DNA of 64,000 nt from Embiotoca jacksoni (lineage: Eukaryota; Chordata; Actinopteri; Embiotocidae), in assembly GCA_022577435.1 (NCBI GenBank), contig JAKOON010000009.1:11222911-11286910 (forward strand), read 5' to 3'. The number at the start of each line of letters is the position of its first letter. Position 1 is the stretch's first letter. The notes under the pieces were generated by a model, which worked only from the letters and a program-made list of their open reading frames with translations, did not search any database and was not told the origin of the DNA. Positions 50,986 through 62,230 of this stretch are shown here, piece after piece. The position numbers were made by a program, and so were the translations under genes.

Positions 50986-51201
50986 GCAAAGGGTCTGAAT
51001 ACTTATGACCATGTGATATTTCAGTTTTTCTTTTTTAATAAATTTGCACAAATTTCTACATTTCTGTTTTTTTCTGTCAATATGGGGTGCTGAGTGTACA
51101 TTAATGAGAAATAAAATGAACTTTTTTGATTTTAGCAAATGGCTGCAATGAAACAAAGAGTGAAAAATTTAAAGGGGTCTCAATACTTTCCGTACCCACT
51201 G
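50985..51201 (-). repeat. Right terminal inverted repeat of the Tc1-like element
   Basis: Mirror of the left arm. The transposase stop codon's last base is the first base of this arm. Confidence 0.95.
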
Positions 51202-51550
51202 TATATACACGATGTAAGTTATGTAACATACTTTACGTAAGTCAAATAAGTTACATTAATTTACTTATGCTACTTGCGTTAAAGAAATCTTTGCTTTCCC
51301 AAGAAGTCGAACATCGACCGTCCGGTTGTAAATCCTGTGTTTGTTCCATCAAACTAGCCACAATCTTCTCCCTACATGGACTTTATCACTCTTTATACTT
51401 CCTCACGTGACCTCCCTCTTCGACCATTGTCATACATGCATGTAAATTTCATGCATACATTTCATGCAACCGGGACACTAACATGTTGAACACCCTCTAG
51501 TGGCCATGGTACTGCACACCATGGCGTAATACCAGGCTGCTTACAGTGCC

Positions 51551-51775
51551 ATACAGTGTATGTGTGTATAAAGTAGTGTGTGTGTGCGGGGGGGGGTATG
51601 GATCACTTCCTTATTCCTCGTCACTATTTCATCCCCATCTTTGTTCTTTTTCTGTCTCCCTCAACCCGCCCACATGCTATCATCCTCTCTATTGGTCAGA
51701 AGCGATGACACTGATATGCAGACTGGATTTGTGCATGTCAATAGTGGTGTATACTATGTGTGTGTGAGAGAAAAG
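51551..51775. other. Non-coding, nothing recognised
   Basis: Short GT-rich and G-rich bits (51577-51598). Confidence 0.55.
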
Positions 51776-51875
51776 GATGAAGATGATGATAATGATGATG
51801 ATGACGATGATGATGATGATGACGATGATGATGATGATGATGATGATGACGATGAAGATGATGATGATGATGAAT
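51776..51875. repeat. (GAT)n trinucleotide array with GAC/GAA variants
   Basis: About 33 triplets. It translates as poly-Asp, poly-Met or poly-His depending on frame and strand, which explains three spurious open frames. There is no sign that it lies in a real exon. Confidence 0.97.
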
Positions 51876-54800
51876 AAGGCTCGGGAGAGGATGGGGAGAA
51901 TTACCTCTGGGCATGAGGGAGTAAAATATAGATGGAAAGAAAAGCAGAAAAAAGAGACTTTGAACTAGGGAGAGAAGGAGTGATAACACGAAGCAAGTTT
52001 AGTGAAAGGGGAAAAAATTAAATAAAAGCAAATGGGAGGGGGCAAAAACAGGGAAGGGTTGGGTGAGAGAAACAGGAGACAAGAGAAAGAGAAGTACTCC
52101 AGTCAGAGGTGTGAGCACGCCTCACTATTCCCAAGTTGTTTTGGATAGTGAGAGAGAAGGATGGAAAGAGAGATGAATGGACCATAATCACATTTTCTGT
52201 GGTATGTGCACGTTTCATGAATCCCATGTTGCTTTTTGGCTCTGGGCAACAAATTGAGGGTAAAACTAGCAGCAGTGATGGGGAATGACAAATTTAAGAT
52301 AATTTTCAGAACCGTTCCCCGTGGAAACCTATTCTGATTCGCAGATTTGCAGCAGAGAAAATGAGGGTGAGAGAGTGAAACACTGGAGAGGAGTGAGGCA
52401 TGGCGAGGTGGGGAGAGGCTCAAATAGAGGAAGACAAAGGAGGGAAAAGAGGAAGATGAGGAGGATAGGATGCAAGGGACCGAGAAGATTTGTAGGGAGT
52501 GAAAACGTAGAGAGAGAGGACGGGAAAAGGAGAAGCAATAAAAACAAGGAGAATAGTAAAAGAGGGAGACAAGAGGTCTGTGGTCAAAAGCATACACAAA
52601 GTTAGATTTCACCTGTGTCTGGACAACTTCTTCCAAAAACATCAATTGCAGAAAACCATCCAAACACACCGCACACTTGTTGTCCTAATCACAACCTTTG
52701 TGCAATTCGGCATAAGCTCACATGGCCTGAATTCTCTCCTACACCCAAATAAAATGGGTGAAACGTTTGTCAGGAGTGATACAAAATGGCTGCCTACAAA
52801 AATGGCTCCAGATGGAGTTGTGACATCAAACCCAATATGGTGAGGGACGAGTTTCCCAATTTGAGGGGCTTGTGGGGAGGGCTGGCCAGGTCTCCATTAG
52901 AGCATAATGAGTCCCAACGGTCTCTAATCTTCTCATAAATGATGCATGGGCAGGAGGCGAGTTGTGATTTATTCTGTGTTAATGTCAAGGCGGCTTTCAT
53001 ACCAAAACTTTGAGAACTTTTAGACAGCTGTACAATGACCGTGCTTAGGTTTGTTTTAGTTTTCGATTCATAAAGTCCATGGAAACAACTTATCCCTGTC
53101 ACAGACAACTGGATAAACTGAGTCATGTAAACACTTAATCAAAGTTTATGATAAGTTTTGACATATTTGCAGGCATGACGTCAGTGTGCCTTAATTAGCC
53201 AACTGAAAAAAACGATAAGAAAACTGAAACAACCAAATTTTGTATTTGATGAATGAAAGAGATCAAAAATGGAATTACATCATCTGCACACTTGTACGAG
53301 GACTTGTTTGTTTTGTTTTTTACAGTGTGACAAATTGCTTTATTATATGATAATCCTCGGCTTTTGTTCAAACACCACCAATGCTAGCAGTGAGAAATAC
53401 TTCTCTGGAGTCATGACTTAAACATATGCTGTGGCCCTTTTCTCGGCGATGCCAACACATGTCAGTTTTGAGCTGTATCAAACACACTTGCAATACATTT
53501 ACGCAATGAATTTGTTTTCAATTGTCGTGACTTTATTTCCTCCATGGCAGCTTCTGAAAGCCTCCCCCACTAAACAGACTGAAAACACTTTGCAACAATA
53601 AGGCTGCAAACAACCCATAATGCAACATTGTCTATGGAGGGCCATGCAGCATTGATAGTTCCTGATGTTGTCAACACTTTATTGTCTCGTCCTTAAATAT
53701 ATGAACACCCCCACATTTTCCAGAGATGAAAAAGTCATCTTACATGAACTTAAACATTGTTGTCTAAGATAGCACTCTAGAGGCTGTTCTCACACTAAAA
53801 AAAATGCTACGTGTTTGTTATCTCAAGGAATTTCCCACCCACAATACAGCCAGTGTTTTTCTTTACAATGTTATAAAATATGTAAAAGGGTAACAGCCTT
53901 TGCTAGTGGCACTTTTCTTTTGTTGGTCTTTCACTTGTAGCCTCTGTTACGAGGGGGGTGGGCAGGGTGGAGGAGTGCATCCCGTATTTACACTTGTCAT
54001 TTCAAGTGTTTTGTATCCAGATAAAAGCCCGATGACATTTAAGGCACTTTCATTTACACTTAGCCACATATGCATCTCGGCCAGCCAGATCACAAATCTG
54101 AGTGCAATCAATCTTGGTTTTCCTGCTCTAAATGCAAATAAGGGCCTTGAGTCCAGATGGTGGTGGTAATGCACTTGAAGCTGTTCAGTAACAGCACAGA
54201 AAACATGGCATTTGTGTATTTTTGGGACATGGATGCATTTAAGTCATTACAACATCTAGCTAGAATGCATCAGTTTGTGCTTAGCTGTTAACTTAGCTGT
54301 TTTGATGTTTGTTGGCTATCTGATCGGCCCAGGACGCAAAATGTGACCACCTGAAAATGGAGTCTATAATATCCTTAAAACTATTCAGTACAGATGAGTT
54401 ATGTGCATGACACAGATAAAAAATGAAGGGTTCTCGGAGTAACCTAATTTCTTTTAACAAACTGAATTACCAGCCTTAAAGTTATTAAGGCCTTATTAGT
54501 TCCTGATAACGTAGTCGGCTAACACAGATTTCTTATTCAGATGATGGTCTACCGAAAAAATAGACTATTGTCAGGGGGGAAACAAATTGTGAGTGAATTA
54601 TGCATTTTACATTCAGCTTCTGGTCAACCAAAAATAATGGAAGAGTAACTTCTAAGGATGTATTGATCTGGTTGTGGAGTGAATCTGAATTTCTACAATG
54701 ATTTATCCGCATGCTTCCAGCAACCAATACTGAAATCCTTTCCAGTTGTGCAGAACAAATACAATCTTTTAAGTCAGTGGTGAGTTCGTGCAACTGGGAT

Positions 54801-55560
54801 TTTCTGCCTTTGTGAGCCACAAATGTGTTACTCCTCTTGACTCACACCATGACAAGTTACGATGGTGGTCATCTGATGTTCCAGAGAACAATGTTGCATG
54901 CTTTCCATCAGCACTTCTCGGCTTCAGAAAAGGGCCAAAATACAGAACAGAGAGTACAAACTTAACAAACTTTACTTTTTCAAGTAACTTTGCCAAAATT
55001 GAAATTTTCGTTCGGCTCTGACCTTTTCGCCTTGTGCGTCTATCCATGAGTGACACCAGCCGTCTCACAGAACTGCTGGCTCATGATAGAATTCAAGAAC
55101 GGCTGAGTCATCACATGATGTGGACCATTTACTGCTAACAATGTTCTTTATAGCCCAATTATGACTGAGCATTTTCTGCTCTCCTTTTCCCCCTCCTTCT
55201 CTCTCCTCTCTCTGGAGCACACTGATTGCTGCTCTGTTCTTTCAGAAGTATAAGACAAATCTAAGGTGAGAATAACAAGGATTTATGTAGAGCATAGAGG
55301 GTCATACGTGATATATCACTTGATATACCGACACATTTGGCCTCTCGTTGACCTCCAGGTAAAAGTCACAAAAGGACAAACAGGCGCAAGGGTGAGCTGT
55401 TCTTTATTATTACTTCTTATGTACAATAAGGTAACGTATTCTGTTGGAAATGTTATGTTTTGTTTCATCAATATAACAAGGAAACTTTTTTATTAAATGT
55501 ATCTCCTAACAAAAGCCTTGATAACTGTAGTATTAATTCATATTTTTGTCAATTAAGAGG
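51876..55560. other. Non-coding; purine-rich blocks
   Basis: Strong G/A bias on the plus strand at about 51950-52180 and 52360-52600. The minus-strand 188-codon open frame over 52103-52669 is a Ser/Leu/Phe-rich composition artefact. The rest (52700-55560) shows no supported gene or repeat. Confidence 0.55.
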
Positions 55561-55956
55561 CAGCAGCTTTAAACTCACTCATTAGCCATCAGTTGTCTCT
55601 TGTCACATCCAGCAAATAAAGACCAACATTAGTATTCATTTGAAGGAGTGTCTCTGACCACCTGATGATAGCGCGTCCCATAATCATTCTCTTTTTAGTC
55701 CTGTTTTGGTTTCCACCAAATTATTACAGGAACGTCTGGCTCTTTAGCTGCCAACTGCTCCATTATGTTAATCAGCAGGTTGCTAACTTTGTCTGCCAAG
55801 TGGTACTGGGAGATTAGTGAGCCATGAGTGTGAATTAAAATAGTAAAGTTGCAGGTTGTAAAACGAAAACAATGAGCTGAAAAACTGATAATATGCTTGA
55901 CAGATCTGAGAAGAACAGCAGCCACTGGTGAAAATCGCCACAACGGACACCTTTAA
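55560..55956 (-). mobile_element. Putative TTAAAGGTG-ended fish element
   Basis: The minus strand begins TTAAAGGTGTCCGTTGTGGC at 55956 and continues with AAACCAAAACAGGACTAAAA and CCAACATTAGTATTC on the plus strand. I recall a teleost repeat with this layout (a GGTGGTCAGAGACACTCC and AATGTTGGTC section). No inverted far end found. Non-coding. Confidence 0.4.
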
Positions 55957-56840
55957 CATATTTGTGCTTAGCTTATATTGAAAGATAGACAGATAAGATG
56001 GGACACTGTAACTTGCTCAAAGGTCTTCAATGTTATCGACCCCAACCTTGCACAACCACATTTGTCATAAACACACAATCACAATTGTCATAAACACACA
56101 ATCACATAGCTGGATACACAGACACAAACCACATAAAAAAGCCTTATCAACCTCCTCTAAACTGACCCTCTTGATTCCTCTGACAGCTGAGCGTTATCAT
56201 ACCAAATTTTCTCTATTAAATGAGTGTTTGTTGATCTGTATGTGTGTTTGTGTGTCTGTGTAAAGGCCTGATATGGGATCTGTACTCTATATCAGCAGAC
56301 ACAGAGGAGTAAAAATGACTTCATTCACTCTGTAACATAACAATATTATCTTGTTATTGCCATAATATAGTTACAGAGAGAAAGAGTGGATATAAAAGCT
56401 TTGTGGATTGCTGGTTTAAAGATCAGACCATGCGCTTGTGGCACTCTGGGGTCGAATTTGCGTCAGGACTTTTGTCACATGCCCTCTTGTCTCGTATCTT
56501 TCCGGCTGCTTTCGGTAGACAATAATTATTAACTTCTTGAAGGAACATTTTAATTGCATTACAACTGTGTCTGGCACAAATCTCCTTCCTCTGCTGACTC
56601 AGTTTTGATTTCCTGAAACCACACAAGTTTTTATACTATCATGTCTAGACATAAAAGGACGTTTTTCCTCACCACTGTGTGGAGAGTTGGTATATATGGC
56701 AACATCCCTCAGACCAGAAGTGTTTCTGGGTTGAGACTTCTGCAATAAATGAGCTGAATGTCTCCTCAGCAAATCATGACTCAATCCGTTAGCCTTAACC
56801 GTAACTTTTAGGATGACATTACAGGGCATCTGAAAAGCTG
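55957..56840. other. Non-coding; small 23-bp tandem
   Basis: Two copies of TTGTCATAAACACACAATCA lie at 56062 and 56085 (period 23). Nothing else recognised. Confidence 0.55.
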
Positions 56841-56863
56841 CCCCCCCCCTCCCCCCCCCCCTC
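56841..56863. repeat. Poly-C tract (C9-T-C11-T)
   Basis: Near-pure C run of about 23 bases. The complementary strand is G-rich. Confidence 0.95.
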
Positions 56864-57039
56864 CAATTCATGTTTACAAAACAATAATACTTCCAGTGGG
56901 GTTTGGAGGACTTCAGTTTTTGGAAGATAAAGCAATTATATTTTTACAGAGTGGCTGCATGCAGTACATTTTAGAAATAATGAAGGATGAACTGTAGGCA
57001 AGTGCCATCCTTTCGGGGCTGAAAAATGGGGGGGCTGAG

Positions 57040-57160
57040 TCAATCTCCAGCAGAAATAAACAGTTTTGGTCTCTATAACTATAATTTCCCCATCCATGAC
57101 AACTGTATATGCGGGTAAATATTTCTATAACACCCATTTAAATTGTATAATTGGAGGAGC
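57040..57160 (+). mobile_element. Dispersed fish repeat, fragment B
   Basis: GCAGAAATAAACAGTTTTGG, TCTCTATAACTATAATTTCC, CCATGACAACTGTATATGCG and AACACCCATTTAAAT match, from memory, the central part of the family whose opening is at 43826. It is a separate truncated copy. Confidence 0.5.
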
Positions 57161-59006
57161 TGGCCTGCTGCCTACAGGTTTTTGCTATACAGGTGAGCCA
57201 GAGCTATACAGACATAGAATCTTCTCAGGGGATGAATATTTGCAATTATGAAATGGATCACTTCCATTCTGGCCAATGCCCTCAGTGTTTTCCTTTCATA
57301 CAAGTTGTTGTCATTTGTATTATTTTTTGGCAGGCAAGCAAGTAATTAATTGTAGTTCAGAATTTTGCTGTTTAAATTTTAAATCCTTGTTTCTTAAATA
57401 CAAAGCAGTTGTTTTCCTTACATATTCTTACTTGTTCCTAAGACAGCACAGACTTTGAAATAAACACCGGAAGGGATCTTTCCTCATTTGGGTCACCAGA
57501 TTTCACCCCTGATTAAAAAACATAATAAAGACATGGAAAAAAAAAAAGAAAAGGAAATGGAAGACTTCAATGAGGCACCAGGCACCAAAAAAATGAGCAA
57601 AGAAAAGTCATTTTCTGATGGCCCTGTTTGAATGTGTCCCATTAGTAGCAGAAACCCAATATTCCAGCCTTTCCCCTCTTTTCTCCTGGGGGTTAAGAGG
57701 TTCACAGAGAAGCATGATATGGAGAAGATGAAGATGGAGGAGAGACAGAGAATGAGAGAACGGAAATTTGTGGACAGCCTAGAGGTAAAAAAGCTTGATA
57801 TTACTTTATAGGTCTTATTATATACGTGGTTTACTACTTTGGCAAAATTAATAATAAATGAATGCAGTTATTAGTGTCTTTGTGAGTAAACAGCCGCTTG
57901 TCCTGTGAATTTATGAATAGTTTGTTTATGCCTGCATGCAGACCCTCTTTTCACATTTATGTTAAAATGTTGTGGGAGTTTCTATAGTGGCTATTTTGTG
58001 GTTTGTAAATGCCCCAGTAATACCAGTGAACACCTGTAAAATCCAAAAATCCAGTAATTCAAAACAAATAAACAAATAAAACTGGAAAATTCTATAACAT
58101 CTCCTGACATGCAGAACTACAGTAAAACATTGAATCCTCACGCCTAGACAGCGCCACGTGTAACTATCACTCATTTTGCTCATGGGCATTTCTATTACAC
58201 GCTCGGCAGTGATACTGTGTCTTTTTCTTGTTAAATGCCTACTTGACTGGTGATAGTTTGGTCTCGTTCTAACAGCTAATCTAACCTCAAGCAAAGATGA
58301 AGATCAGGCCACTGAGGTCTAATAACTGAGGTCTGTTTATTTTTTATTTGCTTTTCATTTTCATCTTCATCTTCAAAACATTTAGCCTTCAGCCTCGACC
58401 AGCACAGCTTCAATTGATCAGATTTTACACAACTAATTCTAGAGCCAAAAAAAGGCTTTTTGCAACTTTCTTTGCAAAGTACTCCTCAATAGCTGTTAAC
58501 AGGAACTAATGTATCAAATTGAGTTAAATTTTTGAAAAATATGTACATACATCAATGAAAAACTGTTAAATAAATAATCATTTATAATTGTTATAAATTA
58601 TTATATAATTTATTTATAATAATAAATCAATGCTGAAGTTAATTAAACAAACCAAAACATACAACATTTAATCACTGCATCTAATCACTTCATCGAAGAG
58701 CTTTGATGGCTTTGTGAACACAATGAGAACATGTCGTACACCACGGCACCTGTTGTAGTTGCTTATTTATACATTTCAATGTAAAACCTTCAGATAAGAG
58801 TTTTTAAAATGTTGTATTAACAGTGACACATTTCGCGTTATAAAAACAACTTTTTGTGTATTTGAACACTGCATCCGAGAACATCAGTGTATTTATATTC
58901 ATAATTAGTCTGAGTGCTTTTAGACCACTAATGGATTCTCAATGGAAGTTTCTCTAAGTGCAGCAAAGAGCAGAATCCTAATGTTTGTGTTTGTGATGTG
59001 TCTGGC

Positions 59007-59007
<1 letters not shown>
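57161..59007. other. Non-coding, nothing recognised
   Basis: AT-rich sequence with an A run near 57537-57548 and a TTATAA-rich patch at 58560-58630. No supported gene. Confidence 0.55.

Positions 59008-59037
<30 letters not shown>
59008..59037. repeat. (CA)n microsatellite
   Basis: About 15 CA units. Confidence 0.95.
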
Positions 59038-59039
<2 letters not shown>

Positions 59040-59169
59040 AACTGGAGAAGAGCAAGTATTGAACAAGGCGCAGTGGGGAAACAGAGAGGGAAAGAGAGAG
59101 GCTCTAATTGCAGAATGCAGTTGTTCATCCTAAATGACTGGAACATCCTAATCACTTATCACTAATTAC

Positions 59170-59425
59170 ACTTCTCTGTGTCTGCCTGACTAGCTGGTTG
59201 TTTGGTTTTTGGCTGGTAGCCTGAATGGGTAATTTACTATGTGGCTTGTTGGCAAATGGTTTGGCTGGTTGTTTTTCTGGCTGACTGACCACTTGGCTGA
59301 ATAACTGATTGACTAGTGGGTACATGGACCAAACACATAATTGGATAACCAACTGGCTTGCTGCCAAGCTGACTGACTGGGTGACTGACTTATTGACTTG
59401 CTAACTAACTGACTGTTTGATTAAA
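59170..59425. repeat. Degenerate TGGC/TGAC tetranucleotide-like tract
   Basis: Repeated short words (GCTGGTTG, GGCTGGT, CTGACTGACT, TGACTTGCTAACTAACTGAC) form a decayed simple repeat of about 250 bases. The open frame on the minus strand is Gln/Pro-rich as a result and is not a gene. Confidence 0.6.
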
Positions 59426-59788
59426 ACTATATTCATGGCTGCAAAGGGGAGCCTCAACTTGCACTGGCCTCTCTATGTATTTTGTAATAACTTGCTCCCC
59501 AGTGAGAGGGAGTGAATCACTGGGCAAACATTCTCATTCTGACAACTGAATGGATGGATGTGAAGGGTGTAATGGGTGTAGCACTGCAATAATAAGTAGA
59601 AATGCAATGGGAAAATGGAAATGGAAGATTTGATTACCTGCTGTGGGAGTGCAAGTGAGAATGGCATAATGCACATTATCAATAACGTCAGAGAGCCTAA
59701 CATCAAGAACAATGAGGCAATGTGGTTTAGGAAGTAGGTTAAAAGGTATATTTTTAATAAATGGAGGGAACGTATGTTTATGTATATA

Positions 59789-61078
59789 CACTGCTCAAAA
59801 AAATAAAGGGAACACTTAAACACATCCTTGTCTCAATGAATTAAATATTCCAGTTGAAAAATCTTTATTCATTACATCGTGGAATGCGTTGAGAACAAAA
59901 TAACACAAGAATGATCTATGGAAATCAAAATCATTATTCCATGGAGGTCTAGATTCAGAATCATACTCAAAATAAAAGTGCAAAAATTAGATCAGAGGCT
60001 GATCCAACGTCTGTGGAAATTCCTCAAGACAAGTCAAAATGAGGCTCAGTAGTGTGTGTGGCCTCCACGTGCCTGTATGAACTCCCTACAACGCCTGGAC
60101 ATGATCCTGATGAGACGACGGATGTTCTCCTGAGGGATCTCCTCCCAGACCTGGATCAAAGCATCAGTCAACTCCTGGACAGTCTGTGGTGTGACGTGCC
60201 TCCCCAGACCATCGCTGACCCACCGCCAAACCGGTCACACTGGAGGATGTTGCAGGCAGCAGAACGTTCTCCACGGCGTCTCCAGGCTCTGTCACGTCTG
60301 TCACATGTGCTCAGTGTGAACCTGCTCTCATCCGTGAAGAGCGCAGGGCGCCGATGGAGGAGCTGCCAATCTTGGTGTTCTCTGGCAAATGCCAATCGCC
60401 CTGCACGGTGTTGGGCTGTAAGCACAGGCCCCACTTGTGGACGTCGGGCCCTCGTACCACACTCATGGAGTCTGTTTCTGACAGTTTGAGCAGAAACATG
60501 CACATTAGTGGCCTGCTGGAGGTCATTTTGTAGGGCTCTGGCAGCGCTCCTCCTGTTCCTCCTTGCACAAAGGAGCAGATAGCGGTCCTGCTGCAGGGTT
60601 GTTGTCCTCCTACGGCCCCCTCCACATCTCCTGGTGTACCGGCCTGTCTCCTGGTATCTCCTCCGTGCTCTTGACACTGTGCTAACAGACACAGCAAACC
60701 TTCTTGCGACAGCATGCATTGATGTGCCATCCTGGATGAGCTGCACTACCTGAGCAGCTTCTGTGGGTTGTAGACACCTCATGCTACCTCTAGTGGTGAG
60801 GGCACTGGCAAAATGCAAAAGTGACCAAAAATCAGCCAGAAAGGATGAGGACAGAGAAATGGTCTGTGGTCACCACCTGCAGAACCGTTCCTTTATAGGG
60901 GTTGTCTTGCTAATTGCCTCATTTCCACCTGTTGTCTGTTCCATTTTCACAACAGCAGGTGAAATTGATTCACAATCAGTGTTGCTTCCTAACTGGACAG
61001 GTTGATTTCCCAGAAGTGTGATTGACTTGGAGTTACACTGTGTTGTTTAAGTGTTCCCTTTATTTTTTTTGAGCAGTG
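59789..61078 (-). mobile_element. Tc1-like transposon, internally deleted, 1290 bp
   Basis: Ends are CACTGCTCAAAAAAATAAAG followed by GGAACACTTAAACA, on both sides in inverse orientation (59789-59822, 61044-61078, one extra A on the right). TA flanks both ends (59787-59788, 61079-61080). Its terminal repeats are short (about 34 bp) and unrelated to those of the Tc1 element at 49488. From memory, this end sequence belongs to a Tc1 lineage known in teleosts and lampreys. Confidence 0.95.
60046..60782 (-). pseudogene. Tc1-like transposase with catalytic core deleted
   Basis: Minus-strand transposase starting at the Met at 60782 (MRCLQPTEAAQ). Residues 1-50 form a helix-turn-helix (VVQLIQDGTSMHAVARRFAVS, VSTVSRARRRYQETG). 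A GRRR linker follows and a second DNA-binding helix set runs to about residue 110. The first catalytic Asp is present in LFTDESRF (residue 151) and the GGGSAMVWGG box at about 187-195. Soon after, at about 60184-60192, the sequence jumps to the C-terminal VQELTDALIQ and ends in GGHTHY-stop at 60046. The jump shifts frame and removes the segment that holds the second Asp and the NPIE region in relatives. By family length I estimate 80-100 residues missing. It cannot be active. The ends are intact, so it could be moved by a full-length relative. Confidence 0.93.

Positions 61079-61119
<41 letters not shown>
61079..61119. repeat. (TA)n tract abutting the Tc1-like element
   Basis: About 20 TA units with one CA interruption, starting at the TA target duplication itself. 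Confidence 0.95.
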
Positions 61120-61122
<3 letters not shown>

Positions 61123-62153
61123 CTGTTGATGTGGGCAACAGCTGGAGACAATGACCACATGACCCTCAGTGTAATCTAATGCAAAGTGCATTACAGGCAA
61201 TCAGCCCCAAAGTGAATTTACACCAGGGTTACTCTGGTAATCTGGTATATTTTTCTTATTATCAACAAATCCCATTAAAAAACTATCAATAATTTATCCT
61301 TCTAATGAGAATTGCCTAATCTCTCTTATTCTTCTGTACTATAGAGCTCCATTGTTGTCAAACAACTATTAAAAACACATCACTCAGCCATGTCATTGCA
61401 CTGAGCGGCTTGTTTCTTAATTATGAAAAATATCAGCACTAATATTTAAAAAAAAAAATCAGTGTCTGACACGAGGTCTGATCAGTACGAAAAGTATGAA
61501 TATTTGTTTGACGCACACAAAGAAACTGTCCTGTCTGACAGATTCACAGAACCATATTGGTAAGTGCGCCAAGTAATTATAAGAGCCCAGTTCAGACCAA
61601 TGATTCCCAAAAATAAGGAAACTGTTTTGGAACGTTTCAGAGAAAAGTTGAAGATCGCCTGTCTCAAATTCATAAATTGTGCATACATTTGCATATTCTG
61701 ATGAAGCACTCATGGGTGGCTCCAAATTCTCAACCATTTTTATTTTATGAAAAATGTTTTTGCTGTTTCATCACTATTAAAAAAAAAATGCAGGTAACTC
61801 ACTATCACTATCTTCATTCATGCTTTAAGATGCTACAAATTAGATCCAGCTGCAAAAACCCCTAAAAAAGCAGGCAGGTTAAAAAAATTGTTTGGCTCGC
61901 CTCAATTTAAAGTTAATGAAGGACTGCTTACTGTTCAGGACAATTTTTTTTTTAACTCGCAGATTGGCACACAAACATGCAGAAAGTGTCTTTGTGAGTC
62001 TAACACATGACAACTGCACTTCATGAATGTTTACAGCAAACAAGCACACAAAAATATGCAGCTGAAGGCAAGCACACATGCACATATGCACAAAATCCAA
62101 ACAAAATATCAAGACACAAAGCACAGTGTTCACAAACATATAGTGTGCATATA

Positions 62154-62154
<1 letters not shown>
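61120..62154. other. Non-coding, nothing recognised
   Basis: AT-rich sequence with A runs at 61448-61458 and 61780-61789. No gene supported. Confidence 0.55.

Positions 62155-62230
<76 letters not shown>
62155..62230. repeat. (CA)n microsatellite
   Basis: About 36 CA units ending in CACACGCACA. Confidence 0.97.

Larger units (their letters stand above)
49488..51201 (+). mobile_element. Complete Tc1-like transposon, 1714 bp
   Basis: It starts CAGTGGGTACGGAAAGTATT and ends with the reverse complement, flanked by TA on both sides (49486-49487, 51202-51203), the expected Tc1/mariner target duplication. Terminal repeats are 217 bp each, with an inner copy of the AAGTATTCAGACCCTTTG motif (IR/DR layout). 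One transposase gene lies between them, with a 76-bp insertion. Confidence 0.97.
49312..51550. mobile_element. Terminal-inverted-repeat element, copy 2 (split by a Tc1)
   Basis: The left end reads ACTGTAAATCAG then TTATTGCGCCAAAGCATGTA. The reverse complement of the right end reads ACTGTAAGCAG then CCTGGTATTACGCCATGG. Inside are TCAGTCCATCAGACAATATC, GAAAAGATCATGGTTTGGGT and a subterminal ACCCTCTAGTGG, all in the same order as in copy 1. The Tc1 insertion (49488-51201) lies in the middle. Without it this copy is about 520 bases, with no transposase. The interior after the Tc1 is AT-rich with TAAGT/TTACGTAA motifs. Confidence 0.6.

Noticed and set aside
52103..52669. 188-codon minus-strand open frame
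   Set aside because: Opposite strand of purine-rich low-complexity DNA. Ser/Leu/Phe-rich with no family match.
60052..60489. 145-codon plus-strand open frame
   Set aside because: Antisense shadow of the second Tc1-like transposase.
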